Counted from the stretch's first letter, positions 1-5,801 are shown. The stretch is 5,801 nucleotides of DNA from Solirubrobacteraceae bacterium (GCA_025928415.1 JAICJK010000183.1:1-5801), one strand, 5' to 3'. The notes: a model not told the origin generated them from the sequence alone. Translations and numbers: made by a program.

Positions 1-794
1 GCGTAGAAGCCGCGGCCGGACTTCTTGCCGAGCGCGCCCTCGTCGATCAGCGCGTAGACCTTCGCCGGGACGTCCGCGCCGATCGCCTCGCCGATCGCGG
101 CGGACACGTCGAGCCCGACGAAGTCCAGCAGCGCCAGGGGGCCCATCGGATGCCCGGCGCCGAGCGTCATGCAGGTGTCGATCGCCTCTGAGCTGAGGCC
201 GCTCTCCTCCTGGAAGGCGACCGCGCTGAACAGGTAGGGGAACAGCAGCCGGTTGACCACGAAGCCGGGGGTGTCGGGAACCTCGACGACCGTCTTGCCC
301 AGCGCCTCGCAGAAGGCGCGCGCGCGCTCGCGCGTGCGCTCCGTGGCCTCCACCGGGAACGCGAGCTCGACGAGCTTCATCCGCGGGACCGGGTTGAAGA
401 CGTGCAGGCCGACGAAGCGGTCGGGGTGCCCGGACGCGTCGGCGATCCGCTGGACCGACAGCGACGAGGTCGTCGTCCCGAACATCGCGTCGGGGTCGGC
501 GACCGCCGCCAGGCGCTCCCACAGCTCGGCCTTCGGGGCGTGCTCCTCGATGACGGCCTCGACGACGGTCGTGGCGCCCGACAGGACCTCCAGGTCGGTC
601 GCGATCGTGATCGCCGAGGGGTCGATGCCGTCGTCCAGGCGCCCGCAGACCTTCTCGACGGAGCGGCGCGCGCGGTCGGCGGAGGCGCCGGACCGCGCCC
701 AGAGGACCACCGGGCCGATCTGGGCGGCCGACGCCGCGAGTCCGCAGGCGATGGCGCCGCTGCCCACGACGCCCAGACGTTCATCCGCGCTCAT
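1..794 (-). CDS. 3-hydroxyacyl-CoA (3-hydroxybutyryl-CoA type) dehydrogenase, C-terminus cut by window edge
   Basis: Soluble enzyme that interconverts 3-hydroxyacyl-CoA and 3-ketoacyl-CoA in beta-oxidation or its reverse. I translated it from the minus strand; 264 full codons are present and the frame is open at the left edge. The N-terminal Rossmann domain begins LGVVGSGAIACG (residues 7-18). Aligned by eye with human short-chain enzyme, the catalytic residues are S110, H131 (GLHVFNP), E143 and N181 (PGFVVNR), with the family spacing H+12=E and H+50=N. The C-terminal helical domain carries GHPMGPLALLDFVGLD (214-229), and GKKSGRGFY (256-264) normally lies near the end, so only about 10-20 residues are missing. 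Oddities: the third glycine of GxGxxG is Ala16, the usual acidic residue after strand 2 is absent (A33-R34-S35), and SNTSSL reads TTTSSL. The ATG at 794 has no clear ribosome binding site and may be leaderless. It diverges from the thiolase at 868, its likely pathway partner. The family call is firm; chain length and cofactor are unknown. Confidence 0.93.
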   Translation of the reverse strand, partial: MSADERLGVVGSGAIACGLAASAAQIGPVVLWARSGASADRARRSVEKVCGRLDDGIDPSAITIATDLEVLSGATTVVEAVIEEHAPKAELWERLAAVADPDAMFGTTTSSLSVQRIADASGHPDRFVGLHVFNPVPRMKLVELAFPVEATERTRERARAFCEALGKTVVEVPDTPGFVVNRLLFPYLFSAVAFQEESGLSSEAIDTCMTLGAGHPMGPLALLDFVGLDVSAAIGEAIGADVPAKVYALIDEGALGKKSGRGFY

Positions 795-867
795 CGACGC
801 GGTACTGTACGTGAACCGTTTTCAACATGGTCGTCTCCCCATCCCCACCGGAGGAACTGAACAGCCC
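795..867. promoter_or_regulatory. Divergent promoter/operator region between dehydrogenase and thiolase
   Basis: These 73 bases separate two divergent start codons and must hold both promoters unless one lies inside a gene. TAnnnT -10-like hexamers overlap on the two strands: TACTGT on plus (803-808) and TACAGT on minus (804-809). The minus hexamer ends 9 nt before the dehydrogenase ATG, so that transcript could be leaderless or nearly so. No good -35 is visible on either strand. The imperfect palindrome CGGTAC...GAACCG (800-818, arms CGGTnC/GnACCG) covers the -10 elements, where a repressor of TetR type would bind. The motifs are seen; promoter and operator roles are inferred. Confidence 0.5.
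850..855 (+). promoter_or_regulatory. Ribosome binding site of the thiolase gene
   Basis: GGAGGA is an almost perfect Shine-Dalgarno core 12 nt upstream of the ATG at 868. The spacing is a little long, but no other start fits. It supports 868 over the much longer upstream open frame, which reads through the antisense of the dehydrogenase. Confidence 0.7.
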
Positions 868-2040
868 ATGAGTGGACAGCAGGGTCGAGAAGTCGTCATC
901 GTCGAGGCCGTCCGGACGCCCGTAGGGCGCGGCCACAGGGAGAAGGGGTACTTCAAGGACACCCACCCCGCCGACCTCCTGGGCCGGACGTACACGGAGC
1001 TCATGAGCCGCACGGGCCTCGATCCCAACGAGGTCGAGGACGTCATCGCCGGCTGCGTGCAGCAGTTCGGCGAGCAGGCGTTCAACATCGCCCGCAATGC
1101 GTGGCTGCAGGAGGGGCTGCCGATCGAGGCCGCGGCCACGACCGTCGACCGCCAGTGCGGCTCGGCGCAGCAGGCCGTGAACTTCGGCGCTGCGCTGATC
1201 GCCTCCGGCATCCACGACGTCGTGATCGGCTCCGGCGTGGAGCACATGGGCCACCTGCCGTTCTCGGCGGGCATGGAGACCCAGCAGACCTACGGCGCGG
1301 CGTTCACGCCGAAGCTGATGGACAAGCACAACATCGTCGGCCAGGGCCTCGGCGCGGAGATGATCGCCGACGAGTGGGAGATCTCCCGCTCCGAGCTCGA
1401 CGAGCTCGCGGTGCGCTCGCACCGCAACGCGCACAAGGCCACCGAGGACGGCCTGTTCGAGCGCGAGATGATCCCGTGGGAGCTCGACGGCAGGACGATC
1501 GTCACCGACCAGGGCATCCGCCCGGACACGAACCTCGAGGCGCTCGCGAACCTCAAGCCGGCGTTCAAGCCGGACGGCAAGATCACCGCGGGCAACTCGT
1601 CGCAGATCTCCGACGGCGCGGCCGCCGTGCTGCTGATGAGCCGCGAGAAGGCCGAGCAGCTCGGGCTGAAGCCCCGCGCGCGGATCGTCGACCAGACGAC
1701 CGTGGGCTGCGACCCGGTGAAGATGCTCGAGGGCCCGATCCCCGCCACCGCGAAGATCCTCAAGCGCAACGGCATGACGATGGCCGACATCGACCGCACC
1801 GAGATCAACGAGGCCTTCGCCCCGGTGGTCGTCGCGTGGGCGCGCGAGCACAACCCCGACATGGACACGGTCAACGTGCGCGGCGGCGCGATGGCCCTCG
1901 GCCACCCGCTCGGCTCCACCGGCGCGCGGCTGATCACCACGCTGCTGCACACGCTGGAGGACGAGGACAAGGAGACCGGGCTGGTCACGATGTGCTGCGG
2001 CGGCGGGCTGGGCACCGGCACGCTGATCCAGCGCGTCTGA
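868..2040 (+). CDS. Thiolase (acetyl-CoA C-acyltransferase), FadA5-like
   Basis: Cytosolic thiolase that cleaves 3-ketoacyl-CoA with CoA to acetyl-CoA plus a shortened acyl-CoA, or runs the reverse Claisen condensation. The 390 aa length is normal for the family. Visible catalytic residues are the nucleophile C97 (TTVDRQCGSAQQA), the NEAF motif at 314-317, H346 in GHP, and the second active-site cysteine C376 at the start of the CxGGG motif. From memory, GGCVxQFGEQ-like, VDxQCGSxQQA and WARxHxPDMDxVNV segments resemble Mycobacterium tuberculosis FadA5, a steroid side-chain thiolase, more than E. coli FadA or AtoB. The start is fixed by GGAGGA at 850-855 and by VVIVEAVRTP at residues 9-18, the usual family N-terminus. 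The divergent dehydrogenase supplies the preceding beta-oxidation step; FkbM follows after 4 nt. Substrate cannot be read from the sequence, and no steroid genes are visible in the window. Confidence 0.95.
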   Translation: MSGQQGREVVIVEAVRTPVGRGHREKGYFKDTHPADLLGRTYTELMSRTGLDPNEVEDVIAGCVQQFGEQAFNIARNAWLQEGLPIEAAATTVDRQCGSAQQAVNFGAALIASGIHDVVIGSGVEHMGHLPFSAGMETQQTYGAAFTPKLMDKHNIVGQGLGAEMIADEWEISRSELDELAVRSHRNAHKATEDGLFEREMIPWELDGRTIVTDQGIRPDTNLEALANLKPAFKPDGKITAGNSSQISDGAAAVLLMSREKAEQLGLKPRARIVDQTTVGCDPVKMLEGPIPATAKILKRNGMTMADIDRTEINEAFAPVVVAWAREHNPDMDTVNVRGGAMALGHPLGSTGARLITTLLHTLEDEDKETGLVTMCCGGGLGTGTLIQRV

Positions 2041-2044
2041 CCGC

Positions 2045-2785
2045 ATGCGGGAGCGTCTGGCCGGCGCAGCGGCGAGTCTCGGGATCGACGAGCCGCTGCG
2101 CCGGGTCAAGCGCTCCTTCGAGCCGGGCCACATCCGCCGCGACCGCCGCGACAACGAGCACCTGCGGGCGATCCTCGCCGCGGTGCTCGCCGCCGACGCC
2201 TGCTGCATCGACGTCGGCGCGCACCGCGGCGCCGTCCTGGCCGACCTGGTGCGCCTTGCGCCCCGCGGCCGCCACCTGGCCTACGAGCCGCTGCCCGAGC
2301 TGGCCGCGCTGCTCGCGGCGCGCTTCCCCGCCGTCGAGGTGCGCAACGCGGCGCTGTCGGACCGGGCGGGCGAGCGGGAGTTCGTGCGGGTCGTGGACGA
2401 CCCGGGCTGGAGCGGCTTCCGCGAGCGGCCGACCCCGGGCGAGAGCCGCGTCGAGCGCCTGGCGGTGCGCACCGAGCGCCTCGACGACGCGCTGCCGGAG
2501 GGCTTCGCGCCGGCGCTGATCAAGATCGACGTCGAGGGCGCCGAGCTGGAGGTGCTCGACGGCGCGCTGGGGACGCTGGCCGCCCACCGCCCCGTCGTGG
2601 TCTTCGAGCACGGCGCGGGCTCGGCCGACCACTACGGCACGCGGCCCGAGGACGTCCACGCGCGCCTGTGCGACGGCGCCGGGCTGCGCATCTTCGACCT
2701 CGACGGGGGCGGGCCCTACAGCGCCGACCGCCTGGCGACGGCGTTCTGGGCCGGCGAGCGCGTGAACTTCCTCGCGCGGCCCTGA
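2045..2785 (+). CDS. FkbM family SAM-dependent methyltransferase
   Basis: Predicted cytosolic class I methyltransferase of the FkbM (Methyltransf_21) family, whose members often O-methylate sugars, polyketides or other secondary products. It has 246 aa. Motif I is IDVGAHRG (residues 55-62), the SAM ribose-binding acidic residue is likely E81 in YEPLPE, and IKIDVEGAELEVLDGA (159-174) is the FkbM signature. There is no signal peptide or membrane segment. The N-terminal 40 residues are Arg-rich and not recognised. The ATG lies 4 nt after the thiolase stop and lacks a clear ribosome binding site, which suggests an operon with coupled translation. Its link to thiolase chemistry is not obvious; it may act on a lipid or glycan, or be grouped by chance. 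The substrate is unknown. The family call is strong. Confidence 0.9.
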   Translation: MRERLAGAAASLGIDEPLRRVKRSFEPGHIRRDRRDNEHLRAILAAVLAADACCIDVGAHRGAVLADLVRLAPRGRHLAYEPLPELAALLAARFPAVEVRNAALSDRAGEREFVRVVDDPGWSGFRERPTPGESRVERLAVRTERLDDALPEGFAPALIKIDVEGAELEVLDGALGTLAAHRPVVVFEHGAGSADHYGTRPEDVHARLCDGAGLRIFDLDGGGPYSADRLATAFWAGERVNFLARP

Positions 2786-2807
2786 GCGCGGGGATCGGGC
2801 GGCGCGC

Positions 2808-2846
2808 GGCCGCGGCGCTCGGCGCGAGTGTGGGCGCGCCGCGGCC
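2808..2846. terminator. GC-rich inverted repeat between convergent genes, candidate bidirectional terminator
   Basis: GGCCGCGGCGC (2808-2818) and its exact reverse complement GCGCCGCGGCC (2836-2846) form an 11-bp perfect stem with a 17-nt loop. It sits in the 63-bp gap between the FkbM stop (2785) and the M20 stop (2849), where both operons end. No T-run follows on either strand, so a classical intrinsic terminator is not shown. Stem-only terminators have been proposed for high-GC actinobacteria. Chance repeats are commoner at this GC content, but the length and position argue for function. Confidence 0.5.
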
Positions 2847-2848
2847 CG

Positions 2849-4186
2849 TCAGCGCCGGCCGAGCTCCTCGAGCAGCAGGACCTGCGCGAGCGTCGCGTGC
2901 TCGAGGTCGGCGAGGTCGACGCTCTCGTCGGCGGCGTGGATCTGCGCGGCGTCGTCGGCGGCGCCCCAGAGGATGATCTCGGCGGCCGGCAGCGCCTGGG
3001 CCAGCAGGACGCAGAGCGGGATCGCCCCGCCGCTGCCGACCTTGACCGGCGCCTTGCCGTAGGCGCCTTCGAGCGCCCGCAGCGCCGCCGCCTCGCCCGG
3101 CCCGCCGCCGGCCAGCAGCGCGCCGGGCGCGGCCTCCCTGGGCGTCAGCTCGAGCGCCGCGCCCCACGGGGCGACCCGCCGCAGGTGCGCCGAGAGCGCC
3201 GCGATCGCGGCCGCCGGGTCCTGGCCCGGCGCGAGCCGGGCGCTCAGGCGCGCCCGGGCGTGATCGACCAGCGCGTTGGCCGCGCCCTCCACCGGCGGCG
3301 CGTCGAGGCCGATCGCGGTGATCGACGGCCGCGTGTAGAGCCGCTCGGCGAGCGCCCCGTCGCCCATCAGCCCGACGCCGGCGGGGACCCCGGCGCTGGC
3401 GCGCAGGGCGTCCTGGTCGACCGGTCGCCCGTCCCAGGCCTGGCGCACGAGCCCCTCCACGGCGACGTTGCCCGCCGGGTCGTGCAAGGTGGCCAGCATC
3501 CGCGCCAGCGCGATCAGCGCGTCCGGCGCCGCGCCCCCGAACAGGCCGGAGTGGACGGGCGCGCGCAGGGTGCGGACCTCCACGTCCAGGACGGCCAGCC
3601 CGCGCAGCGAGGTCGTCAGCGTGGGCTCCCCGACGCGCCAGTTGCCGGCATCGGCGACGACGACGACGTCGGCGGCGAACTGCTCGGGGTGGGCGGCCAG
3701 GTAGGAGGCGAACGTCCCGCGGCCCGTCTCCTCCTCGCCCTCGACGATGACCTTGACGTGGATGGGCGGCGCGCCGCCGAAGGCGCGCAGGGTTCCCGCG
3801 TGCAGCGCGATCCCCGCCTTGTCGTCGGCCGTGCCGCGGCCGTAGAGGCGCCCGCCGCGCTCGGCGGGCTGCCACGACGGGCTGGTCCAGGCCGCCTCGT
3901 CGCCCGCCGGCTGGACGTCGTAGTGGGCGTAGAGCAGGACGGTCGGCGCGCCGTCCGGGCCGGCGAGCTCGCCCCACACGGCGGGCGGCGCGCCGGGGAT
4001 GTCGATCAGCTCCGCGCCGGTCAGGCCCGCGTCGCGCAGGATCTCCGCCGTGACGGCCGCCGCCTCGGCCACGGGCTCCGGCGGGAAGCCCGGGAAGGCG
4101 ACCGACGGGATGCGCACGAGGCGCTCGAGGTCCGCGCGGACCTGTGCCGCGCCGCGCGCGACGGCGTCGGCCGGCTCGGCGCTCAT
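2849..4186 (-). CDS. M20 family zinc metallopeptidase, dipeptidase-like
   Basis: Predicted di-zinc hydrolase of the M20 (ArgE/DapE/CPG2/carnosinase) family, 445 aa, cytosolic with no signal peptide. The full metal and catalytic set is visible: H88 and D90 in AHYDVQP, bridging D121 in GRGTADDKAG, general base E152 and ligand E153 in EGEEETG, D179 in VADAGNW, and H417 in IHAADE. The lid/dimerisation domain includes H212 in VHSGLFGG, equivalent to the His that reaches into the partner active site in carnosinase-type dimers. This, together with the EGxEExG form, favours a dipeptidase over DapE or ArgE, though the substrate is open. The ATG forms a 4-bp ATGA overlap with the stop of the enolase-like gene, giving strong evidence of coupled translation. 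It is the last gene of the leftward operon and ends before the inverted repeat at 2808-2846. A longer upstream frame exists but overlaps the neighbour and adds no M20 sequence. Confidence 0.93.
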   Translation of the reverse strand: MSAEPADAVARGAAQVRADLERLVRIPSVAFPGFPPEPVAEAAAVTAEILRDAGLTGAELIDIPGAPPAVWGELAGPDGAPTVLLYAHYDVQPAGDEAAWTSPSWQPAERGGRLYGRGTADDKAGIALHAGTLRAFGGAPPIHVKVIVEGEEETGRGTFASYLAAHPEQFAADVVVVADAGNWRVGEPTLTTSLRGLAVLDVEVRTLRAPVHSGLFGGAAPDALIALARMLATLHDPAGNVAVEGLVRQAWDGRPVDQDALRASAGVPAGVGLMGDGALAERLYTRPSITAIGLDAPPVEGAANALVDHARARLSARLAPGQDPAAAIAALSAHLRRVAPWGAALELTPREAAPGALLAGGGPGEAAALRALEGAYGKAPVKVGSGGAIPLCVLLAQALPAAEIILWGAADDAAQIHAADESVDLADLEHATLAQVLLLEELGRR

Positions 4187-5235
4187 CCCCAGCGGAAGCC
4201 CGTGGGCTCGGCGGCGACGGGCAGGGGCGGGTCGGGCAGCCCGGGCGCGGGGTGGGGGTCGTTGTAGCCGCCCGGCGCGACGTCGTTGGGGCCGTCGGGG
4301 TGGAACAGCGAGGCGAGGTACTGGATCTGCCCGCGCCCCGGGCCCAGCTCGAACTGGCCCCCGCCGTACATCTGGATGCCGTGCGCGTCGCAGTGGTCGT
4401 AGGCGGTCAGCACGGAGCGCACGCCGCCCAGGCGCGACGGCTTGACGTTGACCGCCTTGGGCTGGAAGGGCAGCGCCTCGATGTCGGCGACGCTGTGGAT
4501 CGGCGCGTCCCAGCTGATGCGGTCGTGATGGGGCTCCAGCAGCGCGTCGACCTCGGGCGAGCCGGTGTGCGGGTCCTCCAGCCAGGCGTCCGGGAAGGCC
4601 TCCAGCAGCAGCCGGTAGAGCGCCGGGTCGGGGGCGACATCGACGACGGTGCCCTTGTACTGGCCCTTGAGGTCCAGGCTCTCGACCGCGCCGGTGGCGG
4701 CGACCGCGGCGGCCAGCTCGGCGGTCCAGTCGTTGGTCGGGTCGATCTTGACGCGCAGGCCCGGGTGGCCGTCCAGGCGGGACCGCAGCGGGTCGAGCGT
4801 CGGCGGCTTGCCGAGGCGCAGGGAGACGACGAAGCGCACGGGGCGCGCCTCGCGGCCGACGACCTCCTGCAGCGAGCGCCCGGCCTGGCGCAGCGCGAGG
4901 TCGAGCGCGGCGGACTCGTAGGCCCACACCCGGTAGTGCACCGACGGCGGGTGGCGCGGCGGCTCGGGCCACAGGTCCAGGCCGGCGAGGTGCTCGCAGA
5001 ACGAGGCGAGCGTCCAGGTGCCCGCGAGCGGCAGCGCCGGCCCCGCGGCCTGCAGCGCGCCCTGGTCGTCGGCGTCGTAGGAGACGTCCTCGCCGACGCC
5101 GTCGGTGCCCGCGCCGCGCAGGCGGATGACCGTCGAGACGCGCGTGAAGGCGCTGGAGACGTCGCGCTGCAGCCGTTCGAGGGCGTAGTCCTCGATCGTC
5201 AGCGGCAGGTCCGCGACCCGCTCCCAGGTGCTCAT
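4183..5235 (-). CDS. Enolase-superfamily (mandelate racemase/muconate cycloisomerase-like) protein, function unknown
   Basis: A 350-aa protein with the enolase-superfamily plan: an N-terminal capping domain (about 1-125, with YESAALDLALRQAG at 106-119) and a C-terminal barrel. By eye, barrel residues map to the muconate-lactonising/dipeptide-epimerase subgroup: K163 (second position of a KxK-like RVK), metal ligands D188, E220 (LEDP) and D243 (WDAP), and K265 (VKPSRLGG) as opposite acid/base. Spacings are close to those of Ala-Glu epimerase. Differences are Lys190 where DxN usually has Asn, and an unusual C-terminal segment (GGGQFELGPGRGQIQ, 291-305, then LFHPDGPND) with a Pro-rich tail. Such enzymes abstract the alpha-proton of carboxylates to racemise, cycloisomerise or dehydrate them. 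The start overlaps the xseB stop and the stop overlaps the M20 start, both as ATGA. A weak GAGG lies 10 nt upstream. The dipeptidase neighbour suggests a dipeptide or amino-acid substrate, which is inference. The fold is fairly sure; the reaction is not. Confidence 0.85.
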   Translation of the reverse strand: MSTWERVADLPLTIEDYALERLQRDVSSAFTRVSTVIRLRGAGTDGVGEDVSYDADDQGALQAAGPALPLAGTWTLASFCEHLAGLDLWPEPPRHPPSVHYRVWAYESAALDLALRQAGRSLQEVVGREARPVRFVVSLRLGKPPTLDPLRSRLDGHPGLRVKIDPTNDWTAELAAAVAATGAVESLDLKGQYKGTVVDVAPDPALYRLLLEAFPDAWLEDPHTGSPEVDALLEPHHDRISWDAPIHSVADIEALPFQPKAVNVKPSRLGGVRSVLTAYDHCDAHGIQMYGGGQFELGPGRGQIQYLASLFHPDGPNDVAPGGYNDPHPAPGLPDPPLPVAAEPTGFRWG

Positions 5236-5522
5236 CGGCCGCCGGCCTCGCCCGGGCCGGGGGCGCCCGCCGCGTTCGCGCCCGCGGCGTTCGCGCCCGC
5301 GCCCGCCGCGCCCTGCTCCAGTCGCGCGACGAGCTCGTCCAGCCTGAGCTCCTGCAGCCCCTGGCCGACGGCCTCCAGCTCGCCCGCGCAGAACTCCACG
5401 AGCGTGCGGCCCTCCTGGCAGAGGTCCAGGGTCTCCCGCAGGCCGGCCTCGCCGGAGTCCAGGCGGCGGATGATCTCGTCCAGCCGCGCGGTGGCGGTCT
5501 CGTAGGTCGGGGCGTCGCTCAT
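5232..5522 (-). CDS. xseB: Exodeoxyribonuclease VII small subunit
   Basis: XseB binds XseA to form exonuclease VII, which degrades single-stranded DNA from both ends to short oligonucleotides. The 96-aa protein has the usual helical-hairpin core: TYETATARLDEIIRRLDSGE (residues 6-25), then LRETLDLCQEGRTLVEFC (28-45) and an amphipathic tail helix to about residue 70. Most XseB proteins are about 60-85 aa; this one has an extra Ala/Gly/Asn/Pro-rich, probably disordered tail from about residue 71, including two copies of AGANA (75-84). The ATG at 5522 overlaps the xseA stop by ATGA. A GAGGA lies 13 nt upstream inside xseA. The overlap with xseA and the core motifs make the call secure. Confidence 0.93.
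   Translation of the reverse strand: MSDAPTYETATARLDEIIRRLDSGEAGLRETLDLCQEGRTLVEFCAGELEAVGQGLQELRLDELVARLEQGAAGAGANAAGANAAGAPGPGEAGGR
5272..5301. repeat. Tandem 15-bp repeat, two exact copies, inside xseB
   Basis: GCGTTCGCGCCCGCG occurs twice head to tail (5272-5286 and 5287-5301), preceded by GCGCCCGCC, which resembles part of a further unit. The unit is a multiple of three and encodes AGANA on the minus strand, so copy-number change would lengthen or shorten the XseB tail without a frameshift. Confidence 0.8.
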
Positions 5523-5801
5523 CGGTCGGGCTCGATCCTCGCATGCACGGCGGCGTCGCTGAACCCCAGCCGGACGCGGCCGGCCGCGCGCGCCTCCGCG
5601 GCGCTCGTGACGACCTCGCCGGCGTCGTCCTCCACGAGCGCGTACCCGCGCTCGACCAGGCGCTGGGGGTCGTGCGCGGCCAAGGCGAAGGCGAGCGCGT
5701 CGAGCTTGGCCCGGCGGGCGGCGGCGCCCGAGCCCCGGGCCGCCGTCGCCCGCCCGTCGAGCGCGCCCGCGCGCTCGCGCAGGCCGCGCTCCCTGCGCTC
5801 C
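5519..5801 (-). CDS. xseA: Exodeoxyribonuclease VII large subunit, C-terminal 93 residues only
   Basis: The frame is open at the right edge, so only the C-terminus of the catalytic subunit of exonuclease VII is present, and the nuclease core lies outside the window. Translating the minus strand gives an Arg/Ala-rich helical stretch followed by LAAHDPQRLVERGYALVEDD (window-fragment residues 40-59), which matches the conserved XseA C-terminal motif (SPxxxLxRGYAxV). A short beta-rich end follows (VVTSAAEARAAGRVRLGFSD, 63-82), ending in IEPDR. The TGA at 5521-5519 overlaps the xseB ATG. XseA N-terminal OB-fold and catalytic residues cannot be assessed. Confidence 0.92.
   Translation of the reverse strand, partial: ERRERGLRERAGALDGRATAARGSGAAARRAKLDALAFALAAHDPQRLVERGYALVEDDAGEVVTSAAEARAAGRVRLGFSDAAVHARIEPDR

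Noticed and set aside
377..784. 135-aa minus-strand frame beginning at the ATG at 784
   Set aside because: Out of frame with the dehydrogenase and Ser/Arg/Pro-rich; the dehydrogenase frame from 794 contains all family motifs.
253..867. Long plus-strand extension upstream of the thiolase start
   Set aside because: It is the antisense of the dehydrogenase, carries no thiolase sequence, and the thiolase N-terminus and GGAGGA both point to 868.
781..2208. 475-aa minus-strand open frame across the thiolase
   Set aside because: Low-complexity Arg/Ala/Gly-rich shadow of the thiolase, typical of GC-rich antisense frames; only its last 15 codons are considered separately as a possible leader ORF.
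1101..2519. 472-aa plus-strand open frame over thiolase and FkbM
   Set aside because: Arg/Ala-rich composition with no recognisable motif; it runs through two clear genes in another frame.
2828..4267. 479-aa plus-strand open frame opposite the M20 gene
   Set aside because: It mirrors the M20 coding frame and has no domain signature; M20 has all its catalytic residues.
4187..4972. N-terminal extension of the M20 frame
   Set aside because: Sequence is Arg/Ala/Pro-rich and overlaps the well-supported enolase-like gene; the ATGA overlap at 4183-4186 gives the natural start.
5236..5544. N-terminal extension of the enolase-like frame
   Set aside because: Overlaps xseB and is low in complexity; the ATG at 5235 gives an ordinary capping-domain start and an ATGA junction.

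Overview
The window is about 5.8 kb of very GC-rich, tightly packed chromosomal DNA. Third codon positions are almost all G or C, genes abut or overlap, and a thiolase close to mycobacterial FadA5 is present. This points to an actinobacterium. A deep-branching soil lineage such as Solirubrobacterales is my guess, and the sequence does not prove it. I see no mobile element, tRNA, rRNA or CRISPR. No gap between genes exceeds 75 bases.

Left part (1-2785): two transcription units diverge from a 73-bp region. Leftward runs a 3-hydroxyacyl-CoA (3-hydroxybutyryl-CoA type) dehydrogenase whose last residues fall off the left edge. Rightward run a thiolase (390 aa) and, 4 nt after its stop, an FkbM-family methyltransferase (246 aa). 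The dehydrogenase and thiolase catalyse consecutive steps of beta-oxidation or its reverse. The divergent region holds a shared -10-like element, an imperfect 19-bp palindrome and the thiolase ribosome binding site. The methyltransferase is functionally unrelated on its face and is probably translated by coupling.

Middle (2786-2848): a 63-bp gap between convergent genes contains a perfect 11-bp inverted repeat, a good candidate for a bidirectional terminator.

Right part (2849-5801): four genes run leftward as one operon: xseA (3' end only), xseB, an uncharacterised enolase-superfamily enzyme, and an M20 metallodipeptidase. Each of the three junctions is a 4-base ATGA stop/start overlap, so the set is likely co-transcribed and translationally coupled. 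XseA and XseB form exonuclease VII. The next two proteins look like a peptide or amino-acid pathway pair (an enolase-fold racemase/epimerase-like protein plus a dipeptidase) attached to a DNA-repair operon.

The most interesting items are the enolase-like/M20 pair, the dehydrogenase with a cofactor site lacking the NAD-type acidic residue, and the compact divergent control region. I found no evidence for a wholly new multi-gene system.
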